This document shows, in pieces, positions 1 through 7,496 of a stretch of 41,314 nucleotides of DNA. The position numbers and the translations under genes are program-made. Source of the stretch: Planctomycetaceae bacterium (GTDB lineage: Bacteria > Planctomycetota > Planctomycetia > Pirellulales > Pirellulaceae); NCBI GenBank assembly GCA_024642205.1, contig JAHEBQ010000058.1, positions 1 through 41,314 on the forward strand. Direction: 5' to 3'. The number at the start of each line of letters is the position of its first letter. Within the stretch, counting starts at the first letter, position 1. The notes under the pieces are model-generated. The model was not told the DNA's origin and searched no databases. It saw only the letters and a list, made by a program, of their open reading frames with translations.

Positions 1-28
1 CCCGATCTGTCAAATTGTGACGTGACAT
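1..28 (-). CDS. Start of an unidentified gene leaving the left edge (partial)
   Basis: Only nine codons are inside the window, reading MSRHNLTDR from an ATG at 28. The reason to believe it is a near-perfect ribosome binding site, AAGGAGG on the minus strand (36-42), seven bases before the ATG. It lies downstream of the LRR lipoprotein gene on the same strand, about 90 bases away, so the two could be co-transcribed. Nothing can be said about function from so short a stretch. Confidence 0.5.
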
Positions 29-116
29 TTGGCTTCCTCCTTGAGCACCGTGAGAAGTAACTCAGGAAGGTTGCCATTTGTCGCTTTTTTCTCAAATACC
101 AATTACGGGATAGAGC

Positions 117-1580
117 CTAGGGCAGAATCACCTTGCAGCCCTTGGGGGCAAAATAATCATCGAGATCGTATGCGACATCCTCGGTGATTTTGGTGTAGGA
201 AATGTTCAGGTACTTCAGTTGATTCAAAGTCATCAGGCCCTTGGCCGCGGCATCGGTGATTTTTGTTTTGCCGAGATGCAGCCAGGTCAATTGGGGCATT
301 TTCTCAAGCATCGCTACCCCCTCGTCGGTGATATTCGTGTTGTCCAGGTTCAACCAGGTCAGTTGACCCAGGCTCGCTACCGCTTTCAGCCCCTCATCCG
401 AAAACTTGGTGCTCCAGAGATTTAACTCCTTGAGATTTGAAAATTTCGCCAAATCCGCACCACAGGCATCGGTAATCCCCGGAGAATTGCATTCGCTGAG
501 ATCGAGTTTTTGAAGCTTTGACAGCTTCGTCAGGTAGCCAATTCCCGCGTCAGAAATCCGTGTATCGCGCAGGTCGAGAGTCGCCACATTGGGCATTTGA
601 GAAATCACCCTCAGCGATTCATCGCCGATCGATGTCCGGAACAGATGAATCTCTTTCAAATCCAGCGAGGCCAACTGTTTGAATCCCTCGTCGGTGACGT
701 TCGTGTCGTTAAGCCCAAGAATCTGAAGCGCCGACATCTTCGCGACGTATTGCATCGCATCGTTGTCGATTGCATCTCCCCAGACTTTCAGAAAGGCCAA
801 GTTGGGGCATTGCGACAGCGATTTCAACCCCTCAATTGTGACGCGATTGCAATCACTCAAATCAATCGCCTTGAGCGTTTTCAGTCTTGGCAGGTATTGC
901 AGTTCGGCATCCCCAACCCGGGTCTGTCCGCAGCGAATCTGCTCAAGTGCCGGAAATTCGGCAAGCACCTTCATGGCTTCTTCGGAAAGCGTCGCTTTCA
1001 GCAATTGCAAGAACTTCAATCGCTTCAATGTTTTCAGTTTTTCAAACGCCGCGGCGTCCGGTGTGCTTCTTCCAATCTCCAAATGTTCAAGATTCGTGAT
1101 TTTGGCGAGTTCATCGTATGTCTCGGCGTTGGTCTGGACGCCATCGAGCACAACTTTGGTCAGCGCTGAAAATCCCGCCAGTTTTGCAACGGCCTCATTC
1201 CCAAGTCGGCACTCTGCCAAATCCGCTTCCGTCGCGAATCCAGCCTCGTTGAGCAGGAAGAAAGCGTCCGATTTCTCCAGTTCCTCACGAATCTGTTTTT
1301 CGGCTTGGGACGAAAGTCCGGGGGCTGCAATCGTGTTTGGTTTTGAGTCTGTCTCGCGCGCGACGACCGTTGATGGAGCCTCCGGTCCCGGAACGGTGAC
1401 CCTGTCGCCTTGAATACTCAACTCCGCCATTTCAGCTTTGAGGCTTTCGATTTCTGCTTCCTGATCCTTAATCTTCTTCTTCATCTGCAGAGGACTGTAG
1501 TCCGTCGTTTCGCAGCCGATCGATCCTGCGGCAACCAGGAAACAAGCGAACCAGCAACATTTTTTGAAAGCAGAAGTCAT
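117..1580 (-). CDS. Leucine-rich-repeat lipoprotein
   Basis: This is an exported repeat protein probably used for binding in the cell envelope; no enzymatic domain is visible. The N-terminus is a lipoprotein signal (hydrophobic core FACFLVAAG, lipobox GSIGC), so it should be lipidated. A short charged coiled-coil segment follows, rich in K and E (about residues 35-60), then a Pro/Thr linker. From about residue 95 to the end there are roughly fourteen leucine-rich repeats of about 23-25 residues with the recurring pattern L-x-x-L-x-L-x-x-T-x-I-T-D-x-G, like the LRR proteins abundant in planctomycetes. The start could be the ATG at 1595 or the one at 1580; I prefer 1580 because it gives a normal signal peptide (MTSAFKKCCW). 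The binding partner is unknown. Confidence 0.85.
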   Translation of the reverse strand: MTSAFKKCCWFACFLVAAGSIGCETTDYSPLQMKKKIKDQEAEIESLKAEMAELSIQGDRVTVPGPEAPSTVVARETDSKPNTIAAPGLSSQAEKQIREELEKSDAFFLLNEAGFATEADLAECRLGNEAVAKLAGFSALTKVVLDGVQTNAETYDELAKITNLEHLEIGRSTPDAAAFEKLKTLKRLKFLQLLKATLSEEAMKVLAEFPALEQIRCGQTRVGDAELQYLPRLKTLKAIDLSDCNRVTIEGLKSLSQCPNLAFLKVWGDAIDNDAMQYVAKMSALQILGLNDTNVTDEGFKQLASLDLKEIHLFRTSIGDESLRVISQMPNVATLDLRDTRISDAGIGYLTKLSKLQKLDLSECNSPGITDACGADLAKFSNLKELNLWSTKFSDEGLKAVASLGQLTWLNLDNTNITDEGVAMLEKMPQLTWLHLGKTKITDAAAKGLMTLNQLKYLNISYTKITEDVAYDLDDYFAPKGCKVILP

Positions 1581-1595
1581 TTTGGATGTTTCCAA

Positions 1596-1966
1596 ACCTA
1601 ATTCAGTTTTTGTATTACGACGATCGACCGGCAGATGAACCCACCGTCATAGGGACGTTGGTAACGAAAAATAGCGTCAGATATCAACCTGAATGGACGA
1701 TGCCCGCGACGGATCAACGAAACGTGCGTCACGTTACCAGTAAAACTGATAGCCGGCCCAATTCAAAGGCCTGAGATTCGTGAAAATCCGCATTTTTTGG
1801 CGTTGCGAAAATCGTAATACGAAAAACCGGACCATTCCCAACGTTCGTTTCAACCAATGCAGCCGGTAACTCGTGACCTGCTTATGTTGATCAATCCCAA
1901 GATGACCGATTTTCTGATTGTACGAACTGGTTCACAAAAGTGGCTAATCGATAGTTGGAGTTCAAT
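1596..1966. other. Divergent intergenic region with nested inverted repeats
   Basis: This 371-base region separates the minus-strand LRR gene from the plus-strand exported protein and must hold both promoters. It contains two inverted repeats: AACGTG / CACGTT with a 3-base spacer at 1721-1735, and TGGTAACG (1659-1666) paired with CGTTACCA (1732-1739), which overlaps the first. They could be operator half-sites, but no regulator is encoded nearby. I see no convincing gene here. Confidence 0.4.
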
Positions 1967-2803
1967 ATGGAATGCACCCATTACCACATCAGCCACTTCG
2001 TCACACGAACCCTGATCCTCGGGTTGGTGACTGGATTTGTTTTGATTGCTTGTCCGGACGGGCACGCTCAATCCTGGCCCGTAAACAACGCTGAAGTTCG
2101 AGAACCGGTTCCGCAATACTCGCCTCGATATCCCTTGAAATCGCCTGACCCTCGCGAGCAAACGGAGCCGGTCATTCGTACCACTCCGACTCCGGAACCT
2201 GGCCGGTTGGTTTCTCCCGACGCGACAACTCGCATTACAAAACCGGTCCCGCGGCAAGTAGATTCCCATCCGGACATTTCGCAATGGGGAACGCGGCAAC
2301 CAACCAGCAACACGGTGGTACCGGCACCAAACGCCGCATCGAATCCGAACGGCTCTGAGAATCAAAGTGTTTCTCCAACCCCGTTTCCGTTTGATTCTCG
2401 CAAGCCATGCAACTGCTGCACTCGTCCAGCATCCGCCCAGCCCCGCTGTCATTGCGACTTGCCCGGTCTCCGCGGACGTCCGTATATCGGCGAAGCACCC
2501 GGGGGCTGTGAGTGCAATAAGACGAAGCCGTTCAAACATCCCGAGTTTTCGGTGTACTGGTCGCGTCCGTTCTCTGCCAAACTGTGCGGAAACTCTCTGC
2601 ACGCGGCAGTCAGGCGAAATCCGTCCTGTCCGGAAAAGCGCGTCGTCGACGTGTTCGACCGGTTATTGGATTTCAAACTCATCAACTACCAGCGAACCGA
2701 CAATGGCTATTGCGGTCGCGGCGCAGACCCCTACGGCTACCTTGGTGAAAGCAAACTGGCTGGCGGCTGCATGGAAGGACCTGGAATTTCTGACCTGAGG
2801 TAA
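1967..2803 (+). CDS. Exported Pro- and Cys-rich protein of unknown function
   Basis: I do not recognise a family. The chosen start is the ATG at 1967, because GGAG at 1957-1960 sits six bases before it; an in-frame TTG at 1955 is less likely. The product (278 residues) begins with a signal peptide ending near AHAQ-S. Residues of about 35-140 form a low-complexity Pro/Thr/Arg segment that is probably disordered. The C-terminal half holds many cysteines (CNCC, CHC, CECN and later single Cys) and a motif NYQRTDNGYCGRG, suggesting a small disulfide- or metal-stabilised domain. It stands alone, convergent with the phosphatase gene. The GC-rich Pro-coding region also leaves the other frames open, but only this frame has both a Shine-Dalgarno sequence and a signal peptide. 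Confidence 0.65.
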   Translation: MECTHYHISHFVTRTLILGLVTGFVLIACPDGHAQSWPVNNAEVREPVPQYSPRYPLKSPDPREQTEPVIRTTPTPEPGRLVSPDATTRITKPVPRQVDSHPDISQWGTRQPTSNTVVPAPNAASNPNGSENQSVSPTPFPFDSRKPCNCCTRPASAQPRCHCDLPGLRGRPYIGEAPGGCECNKTKPFKHPEFSVYWSRPFSAKLCGNSLHAAVRRNPSCPEKRVVDVFDRLLDFKLINYQRTDNGYCGRGADPYGYLGESKLAGGCMEGPGISDLR

Positions 2804-3087
2804 CGCATCGTCGTCGCTCTAGCGTCGATTCGCTCCACGGGCCAACCCGGTCAAGTTCCGATTATTCGCTCCCGAGACTCACGACAGGAAGAGTTCTTGT
2901 AGGCGACGAATTTGGACCCTGAGTAGACAACAACTGGCCTGACGGCTCGCGTGACAGGAACGTGTTTGCCAATGGGTTCAGTCAGGGCTATGCTCGATGG
3001 AACACTGGAAGTGTATGCACCATCAGATTTCTGCTGGCGTTCAATGAATCCGAATCGGGGCCAGTCGTCGATTGGAAGTCGCCTCGA

Positions 3088-3924
3088 TCAGGGAGCTGAA
3101 AACAGGCCAGCGACTTTCCTGGTGATTTCGATAACCGATGAATGGATCCGTCCGTTCGTTGCAATCGCCTCACCTGCATCCATTCGATTTTCTCCGGCCC
3201 AATCGGTGAATTCACCGCCGGCTTCTTCGATGATCGGTTGAACCGCCGCCGCGTCCCAGATGTTCAACAACGGGTCAATCATGATCTCGACGCGACCCGT
3301 AGCAACCAGGTAATAACCATAAACATCGCCCCAGGTCCGACAGAAATAGACGCTCTTGGCAAGCGTATCGTAGATTCCTTCCGCACCTCGTTCTGCAAAT
3401 GCCTCGACTGCTGAAGTGACCAGGACAGAATCGGAGGTCTCCGTTTTTTTTGAAACACGCGCCTCAATCGGTGTCTCGTTGGCCTTGAACGACCACGCTC
3501 CGTTTCCGCGTGATGCGTAGATCCCAATGTCGAGTCCTGGAAAATAGACCGAACCAATTACCGATCGTCGCGGCAGACCTGGTTCGACCGTTTTCTCGAC
3601 CGCGACCATCGTCCCGTACAACGGAACGCCGCTGATGAACGATTTGGTACCGTCAATGGGATCGAGGATCCAGCAATAGCCCGAATCACCGTCGGTTTCA
3701 CCGAACTCCTCACCGATGATCGCATCCCTGGGAAACGTTTCCTGGATCGCGGCTCGGAGGTGTTTTTCGGATTCCTGGTCGGCGATCGTCAAAGGAGAAC
3801 CATCGCCCTTTTTCATTACGTCGAAGCGATCCGTTTGAAAATAGTTGAGCGTCAACTTGCCCGCAGACTTGGCGATCGTATTGGCAAGCGCCAATCGGAG
3901 ATCCGTTTCAGGGTTTGACTTCAT
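3088..3924 (-). CDS. hisN: Inositol-monophosphatase-family phosphatase, probably histidinol-phosphatase
   Basis: This is a Mg2+-dependent sugar/polyol phosphatase of the IMPase superfamily. The sequence resembles the HisN type, which hydrolyses histidinol phosphate in histidine biosynthesis. The signature motifs are present: GEEFGE with the metal-binding glutamates near residues 72-73, DPIDGT at about 88-93, and a C-terminal WDAAAVQPIIEEAGG. At 278 residues it has the normal family length. The ATG at 3924 is preferred over the upstream TTG at 3951 because GAGGA lies eight bases before it. It follows lspA on the same strand after about 70 bases, so it may be the third gene of a dksA-lspA-hisN unit. 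Inositol monophosphatase or CysQ activity is the alternative, since the substrate cannot be settled from motifs. Confidence 0.8.
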   Translation of the reverse strand: MKSNPETDLRLALANTIAKSAGKLTLNYFQTDRFDVMKKGDGSPLTIADQESEKHLRAAIQETFPRDAIIGEEFGETDGDSGYCWILDPIDGTKSFISGVPLYGTMVAVEKTVEPGLPRRSVIGSVYFPGLDIGIYASRGNGAWSFKANETPIEARVSKKTETSDSVLVTSAVEAFAERGAEGIYDTLAKSVYFCRTWGDVYGYYLVATGRVEIMIDPLLNIWDAAAVQPIIEEAGGEFTDWAGENRMDAGEAIATNGRIHSSVIEITRKVAGLFSAP

Positions 3925-3996
3925 AAAACAGTTCCTCAGCGCTTGAGGCAAGTAGCGTTAAATCAATCTCATCATCCCGTCCGGGAATGGAACGGT

Positions 3997-4650
3997 TCAG
4001 GAAGAAATCGTTGGTTCCATGTCTCTCTTTACTGGCTCAGCATAACAAAACGCGTGTATAAACAGCATGACTGCGCCACAGACCAGACATACGTCTGCCA
4101 GGTTGAAGTTCGGCCAAGGATCAAAAAACATGACGCCGTCCAACTCAAACAGAATCCAGTCCCGTACGCTGTTTTTGATGGCTGGCGGATAACTTGGCAG
4201 GTAGCCCAGCCCAACGCGATCGTAGAGATTTCCGAGAATTCCGCCACAGATCAGGCCCAGCGAAAAAGTTAACCAGCGATCCCGGATAGCACCGTACACA
4301 AACAGCCAGACCGTTATCCCGATCAGAGCCGCAAACGAAAACGAGGCGAACAACCAACTGTAGCCGCTTCCCATTCCAAACAAAGCACCGGGATTCGTCG
4401 ACGTCTGGATACCGAAGACTCCTTCGATCCACCAAACCTTGGACTGTTCCGCGTATTCAATCGACTGGTTATCCGCACGCAAGGGATCGAAAAACCGGCC
4501 GAAAAAGTAGGCTTTGGTGGCTAAATCGGCAGTGACCCCGATCAAGAGGGGGCAAAAAAACAGGGCGTAACGACTAATCGAAAGTCGTTCGCCCTGGGAT
4601 TGATGATTTTCTTGAACGTCCGATTCAGAATTGGGAATTTTCGAGCTCAC
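3997..4650 (-). CDS. lspA: Lipoprotein signal peptidase (signal peptidase II)
   Basis: LspA is the inner-membrane aspartyl peptidase that removes signal peptides from prolipoproteins after diacylglyceryl transfer; this window encodes at least two of its likely substrates. Four hydrophobic segments are visible. The family motifs are intact: DLATK near the first segment, NPGALFG, GNLYDR with one catalytic Asp, and FNLAD with the other. The spacing between the two aspartates is about 15 residues longer than in the E. coli enzyme. The start is uncertain: there is no suitable ATG close to the first membrane segment, and in-frame GTG codons at 4650, 4656 and 4665 are the best candidates, all overlapping the 3' end of the upstream dksA-like gene. 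That overlap suggests translational coupling. An ATG at 4737 would add a tail running through the dksA zinc-finger region and seems less likely. Confidence 0.88.
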   Translation of the reverse strand: MSSKIPNSESDVQENHQSQGERLSISRYALFFCPLLIGVTADLATKAYFFGRFFDPLRADNQSIEYAEQSKVWWIEGVFGIQTSTNPGALFGMGSGYSWLFASFSFAALIGITVWLFVYGAIRDRWLTFSLGLICGGILGNLYDRVGLGYLPSYPPAIKNSVRDWILFELDGVMFFDPWPNFNLADVCLVCGAVMLFIHAFCYAEPVKRDMEPTISS

Positions 4651-5005
4651 CGGCACATTTGACACAATAAGGGGTATAAGGGATCGCTTTGAGGCGCATC
4701 TTCGGAATTTTTCCCGAACATTCCATGCACGAACCATAAACACCGTTCTCGATGCGTTCAAGGGCACCTTCGATCTGAACCAGCGTTTCTCCCTCGTTGT
4801 TCATCAGGAGGATCGTATTGTCCTGTTCAAACGTGTCACTTCCCATATCCGCCATGTGACTGGGAACTGCCGACGAACCGTCTCTGCCACCTCCCGAACT
4901 GGACAATGCCGCGTCCGCTAATGTGGAAACATCTCCTCGCAATCTGGCTCGAAGTACAAGCAGCATCTCTTTAAATGGCTTGACGTCGGCTTTTTTCATT
5001 TTCAT
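4625..5005 (-). CDS. DksA/TraR-family zinc-finger protein
   Basis: The product (126 residues) belongs to the DksA/TraR family, whose members bind in the secondary channel of RNA polymerase and modulate initiation, in some species together with ppGpp. A four-cysteine zinc finger is complete: C93-x2-C96-x17-C114-x2-C117, preceded by the typical IENGVYGSC turn. The N-terminal part is helical with a Gly/Ser-rich stretch at about 36-46 instead of a clean coiled coil. A purine-rich ribosome binding site (GGAGAAGG) lies just before the start; a second ATG two codons later is possible. Its 3' end overlaps the probable start of lspA by about 26 bases. Whether it acts as true DksA or as a shorter paralogue cannot be decided here. 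Confidence 0.85.
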   Translation of the reverse strand: MKMKKADVKPFKEMLLVLRARLRGDVSTLADAALSSSGGGRDGSSAVPSHMADMGSDTFEQDNTILLMNNEGETLVQIEGALERIENGVYGSCMECSGKIPKMRLKAIPYTPYCVKCAGELENSQF

Positions 5006-5394
5006 TTTCCTTCTCCATTAAAATCCGTTGGTTCCGGCTAGTTTGTTCCGGTTCGGCTTTGCACCAACCCCCGAATCGAGCCACGTATTGTAGGGATCCC
5101 ATCTCAAACAGTCAAACAAGAATGTCTTATTTTGCGACACAACGAACCGCAAACCCTTCAAAATAATGAACTTACGACAATCCTTCGGTCTTGTTAGCTG
5201 GCCCGGAAATCAAGTAAAATCCACTTCCGTCGGGCGTTTCCAGCATTTGAAGCTCAACGTAAATTGACAGGATACGCCAGAAGCCCAGCGGCAGTTCGAC
5301 GTTTACCCCTCTTTTGGATGATTCGAGAAATACAGACTTACATCTGTTGATAATCAAAAGGAATACTCTGCCCTTTTTTGGAAAACGATTATTA
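5006..5394. other. Divergent intergenic region between the dksA-like gene and dapB
   Basis: This 389-base region must carry the promoters of both flanking genes. On the minus strand an open frame ending at 5172 reads a plausible C-terminal segment (about 5172-5340, with residues such as GFWRILSIYVELQ). It lacks a well-placed ribosome binding site and its only ATG (5450) lies inside dapB, so I do not call it a gene. No clear terminator, riboswitch or operator is visible. Confidence 0.5.
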
Positions 5395-6198
5395 ATGACT
5401 GATTCAAGAACAAACCTGGCAATTAGTGGTGCCGCTGGCCGAATGGGCAAGCGACTGATCGACTTGGGTTCGCAGGACGATTTCTTTCGAATTGTCGCGG
5501 CCGTTGAATCAGCCGATCATCCGGACCTGGGATCGGACGCTGGATTGGCCGCGGGCATTGGAAAATTAGGTGTCGTTTTTTCGAACGAGTTTCCGGCCGA
5601 GGTTGACGTCGTAATTGATTTCTCTCACCCCGCCGGCGCGGCGGCGGTAGTGGACTACTGCGTCGACAATCACAAGCCCCTGGTCATGGCGACGACAGGA
5701 TTGGCTGAATCGACGATCGATAAAATCAAACAGGCGGGCCATCTGATCCCCATTGTCTGGGCTCCCAGCATGAGTCTGGCAGTAAACTTGACGATGAAGT
5801 TGGTTGAAACCGCGAGTCTGGCTTTGAAAAACCACTCCACAGGCGTCGATGTCGAAATCATCGAACGCCATCATCGCTACAAAGCGGACGCACCCAGTGG
5901 GACGGCACTTAAATTTGGCCAAATCGTGGCTCAGGCCATGGGTCAAACCGGGCATCGACATGGTCGAGAGGGCCTGATTGGAGAGCGAGGCCGAAATGAA
6001 ATTGGATACCATGCGATTCGAAGCGGAGACAATCCGGGTCAGCACACGATTGTGTTTGGGATGCTTGGGGAGACGATTGAGCTTCAGGTATCGGCCAGCA
6101 ATCGAGATTGCTACGCCGCGGGCGCATTGGCTGCAGCCAGATTTGTCGCTGCCGAACAGGCAGGGCTGTTTGATATGTTTGATGTCCTCGGGTTGTGA
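5395..6198 (+). CDS. dapB: 4-hydroxy-tetrahydrodipicolinate reductase
   Basis: DapB catalyses the NAD(P)H-dependent reduction in the diaminopimelate/lysine pathway, supplying lysine and peptidoglycan precursors. The nucleotide-binding motif GAAGRMG lies at residues 12-18, and ATTGL follows in the Rossmann part. The catalytic/substrate block is intact at about 154-172: a double His (159-160), Lys 163 and DAPSGTA. The loop APSMSLAVN replaces the commoner APNxSxGVN, a mild variation. At 267 residues it has the usual length. I chose the ATG at 5395 because it puts the Rossmann fold at the N-terminus; upstream in-frame codons would add a 27-residue tail without homology. The ribosome binding site is weak. 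It is followed after 88 bases by a small unknown gene on the same strand. Confidence 0.93.
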   Translation: MTDSRTNLAISGAAGRMGKRLIDLGSQDDFFRIVAAVESADHPDLGSDAGLAAGIGKLGVVFSNEFPAEVDVVIDFSHPAGAAAVVDYCVDNHKPLVMATTGLAESTIDKIKQAGHLIPIVWAPSMSLAVNLTMKLVETASLALKNHSTGVDVEIIERHHRYKADAPSGTALKFGQIVAQAMGQTGHRHGREGLIGERGRNEIGYHAIRSGDNPGQHTIVFGMLGETIELQVSASNRDCYAAGALAAARFVAAEQAGLFDMFDVLGL

Positions 6199-6286
6199 CT
6201 GGGGACGTCGAATTGTGTGTTCTGAATTGTCAGATTCTGCGTGAACTCGAAATCCCAATCCAGTTTGTTTACTTGTCAGCGTTCCG

Positions 6287-6706
6287 ATGGCCAAATGTGA
6301 CGAAGGTTATCTCTGCAGCGTATGTGGCGGAGATGTTGAGAGCATCACCGATAGCGATCTGTACTTGCGCTATGTGATTGGCTTGCTGGACCCGGAACTA
6401 CTCCACGCCCAGCCGGAAAAACACATTCGCTGCAATCCGACCCTCGCTCAGTTCATCGTGGCGAACGAATTCGAACCCGTGATTGTCGACGGCGATTTTT
6501 CGAAACGTCAACTGGATCCAACGCACGTCAGGGACCGTGAGGATCTCGTGACGCGAGGATGGTATCGGCTGAAAGAAATCAAGGGTTTGGGCGAAATTTC
6601 GATCCTCGAATTCCCCCTTCCAGAGGCGATCGAACAAATGCGGAATCGCCGGTCGACATCGCAGATTTTCTCAGATGACGAGACGTACTCCGCCGACGAT
6701 GAGTGA
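6287..6706 (+). CDS. Small conserved-looking protein with an N-terminal CxxC
   Basis: The product (139 residues) is not assigned to a family. It starts with MAKCDEGYLCSVCGGDVE, where C-x5-C-x2-C could bind a metal or a disulfide. It has no signal peptide or membrane segment, so it should be cytoplasmic. The middle (FEPVIVDGDFSKRQLDP, then REDLVTRGWYRLKEIKGLG) looks like a folded alpha/beta domain. The C-terminus is acidic and probably disordered. It follows dapB on the same strand and may share its transcript, which suggests a housekeeping rather than an accessory role, but there is no direct clue. Coding is supported by its fit between neighbours and a non-repetitive, globular composition. 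Confidence 0.65.
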   Translation: MAKCDEGYLCSVCGGDVESITDSDLYLRYVIGLLDPELLHAQPEKHIRCNPTLAQFIVANEFEPVIVDGDFSKRQLDPTHVRDREDLVTRGWYRLKEIKGLGEISILEFPLPEAIEQMRNRRSTSQIFSDDETYSADDE

Positions 6707-7129
6707 CTGTTTCGTCGAAAGGAGCATGCGCCATGCGCTCACTCGGGTCACAAAAGCTCTCTGACCAACATTGATGCTTGCCTTTCGCAGGACCCTTGTC
6801 AGCAATACCGCCACTCCATGGTGAATTCGTTTTCGGCAGAATTCGACGTCGCCTACTATTTCTTGAGGATCGCCAAATCCCACCGCTCCATCCGACAATC
6901 ACTCAGCTCGATCATCAATTCCGACCGTCCGGGGAAAACACAGCGCTGGTCCGACTTGGTTCGGACTTGTTTCCATGGACCAATTCCGTCCAGGATTTCG
7001 TATCAACAGGCTCCGAGTCCCAAGCCTCAAAAACCTGATTGGCTTGTCGCGCAGAGGAATTTTCGCTTGACCAGTCGCATCTTTCGTCCAACGCCTCGGG
7101 GTGCAACAGAATTGACCTGGAGGCTCACC
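6707..7129. other. Intergenic region between convergent genes, no gene seen
   Basis: These 423 bases separate two converging genes. A 13-codon frame (6733-6774) has AAAGGAG eight to nine bases upstream but is too short to support. An imperfectly placed hairpin, GTCCGA / TCGGAC with a 6-base loop at 6949-6966, lacks a U-run. Longer open frames here overlap on both strands, lack start signals and look like chance. Confidence 0.45.
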
Positions 7130-7492
7130 TTAGTCAGACCATTCGGCCGGGTACATGAAACCGCCCTCTTTACCCAGAGGCAGGTCGACGACCGAAATTA
7201 CGGCGTCCATCGATAGTTTGCCGTAGAGATGCGGAAACAAATCCCCGCCGCGCGATGGCTCCCACTTGAGCAATTCCCCCAGCCGATCGGGATCCACGGC
7301 CACGATCAATAGATCCAACTGGCCGCGAAAATGTTTTTCCACTGTCGCTTTCGCCTGATCACACGTGGAAAAATGGATAAAGCCATCCGCCAAATCAATC
7401 GGTGCACCAAGAAATTCACCTTGACGCTGGGCGAAGGACCACTGTTCTGCCGTGACAATCTTGTAAATTACCTGACCGGCCGATTCGTTCAT
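7130..7492 (-). CDS. DUF952 family protein
   Basis: This 120-residue cytoplasmic protein matches the DUF952 family by its characteristic blocks: IYKIVT near the N-terminus, GFIHFSTCDQ around residues 37-46, and LFPHLYGKL around 85-93. The biochemical function of the family is not established; conserved His, Asp and Arg residues suggest an enzymatic pocket. The ATG at 7492 comes four bases after the thiC stop codon on the same strand, so the two are almost certainly co-transcribed and probably translationally coupled. That pairing may point to a link with thiamine metabolism, but this is only inference from position. Confidence 0.85.
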   Translation of the reverse strand: MNESAGQVIYKIVTAEQWSFAQRQGEFLGAPIDLADGFIHFSTCDQAKATVEKHFRGQLDLLIVAVDPDRLGELLKWEPSRGGDLFPHLYGKLSMDAVISVVDLPLGKEGGFMYPAEWSD

Positions 7493-7496
7493 CCGG

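Noticed and set aside
2235..2685. Overlapping minus-strand and other plus-strand frames inside the Cys-rich exported protein gene
   Set aside because: GC-rich sequence keeps several frames open. Only the plus frame from 1967 has both a ribosome binding site and a signal peptide.
5172..5450. 92-codon minus-strand frame between the dksA-like gene and dapB
   Set aside because: Part of it reads protein-like, but its ATG lies within dapB, there is no well-placed ribosome binding site, and no family is recognised.
6733..6774. Thirteen-codon frame with AAAGGAG upstream
   Set aside because: It is too short and lacks any supporting context.
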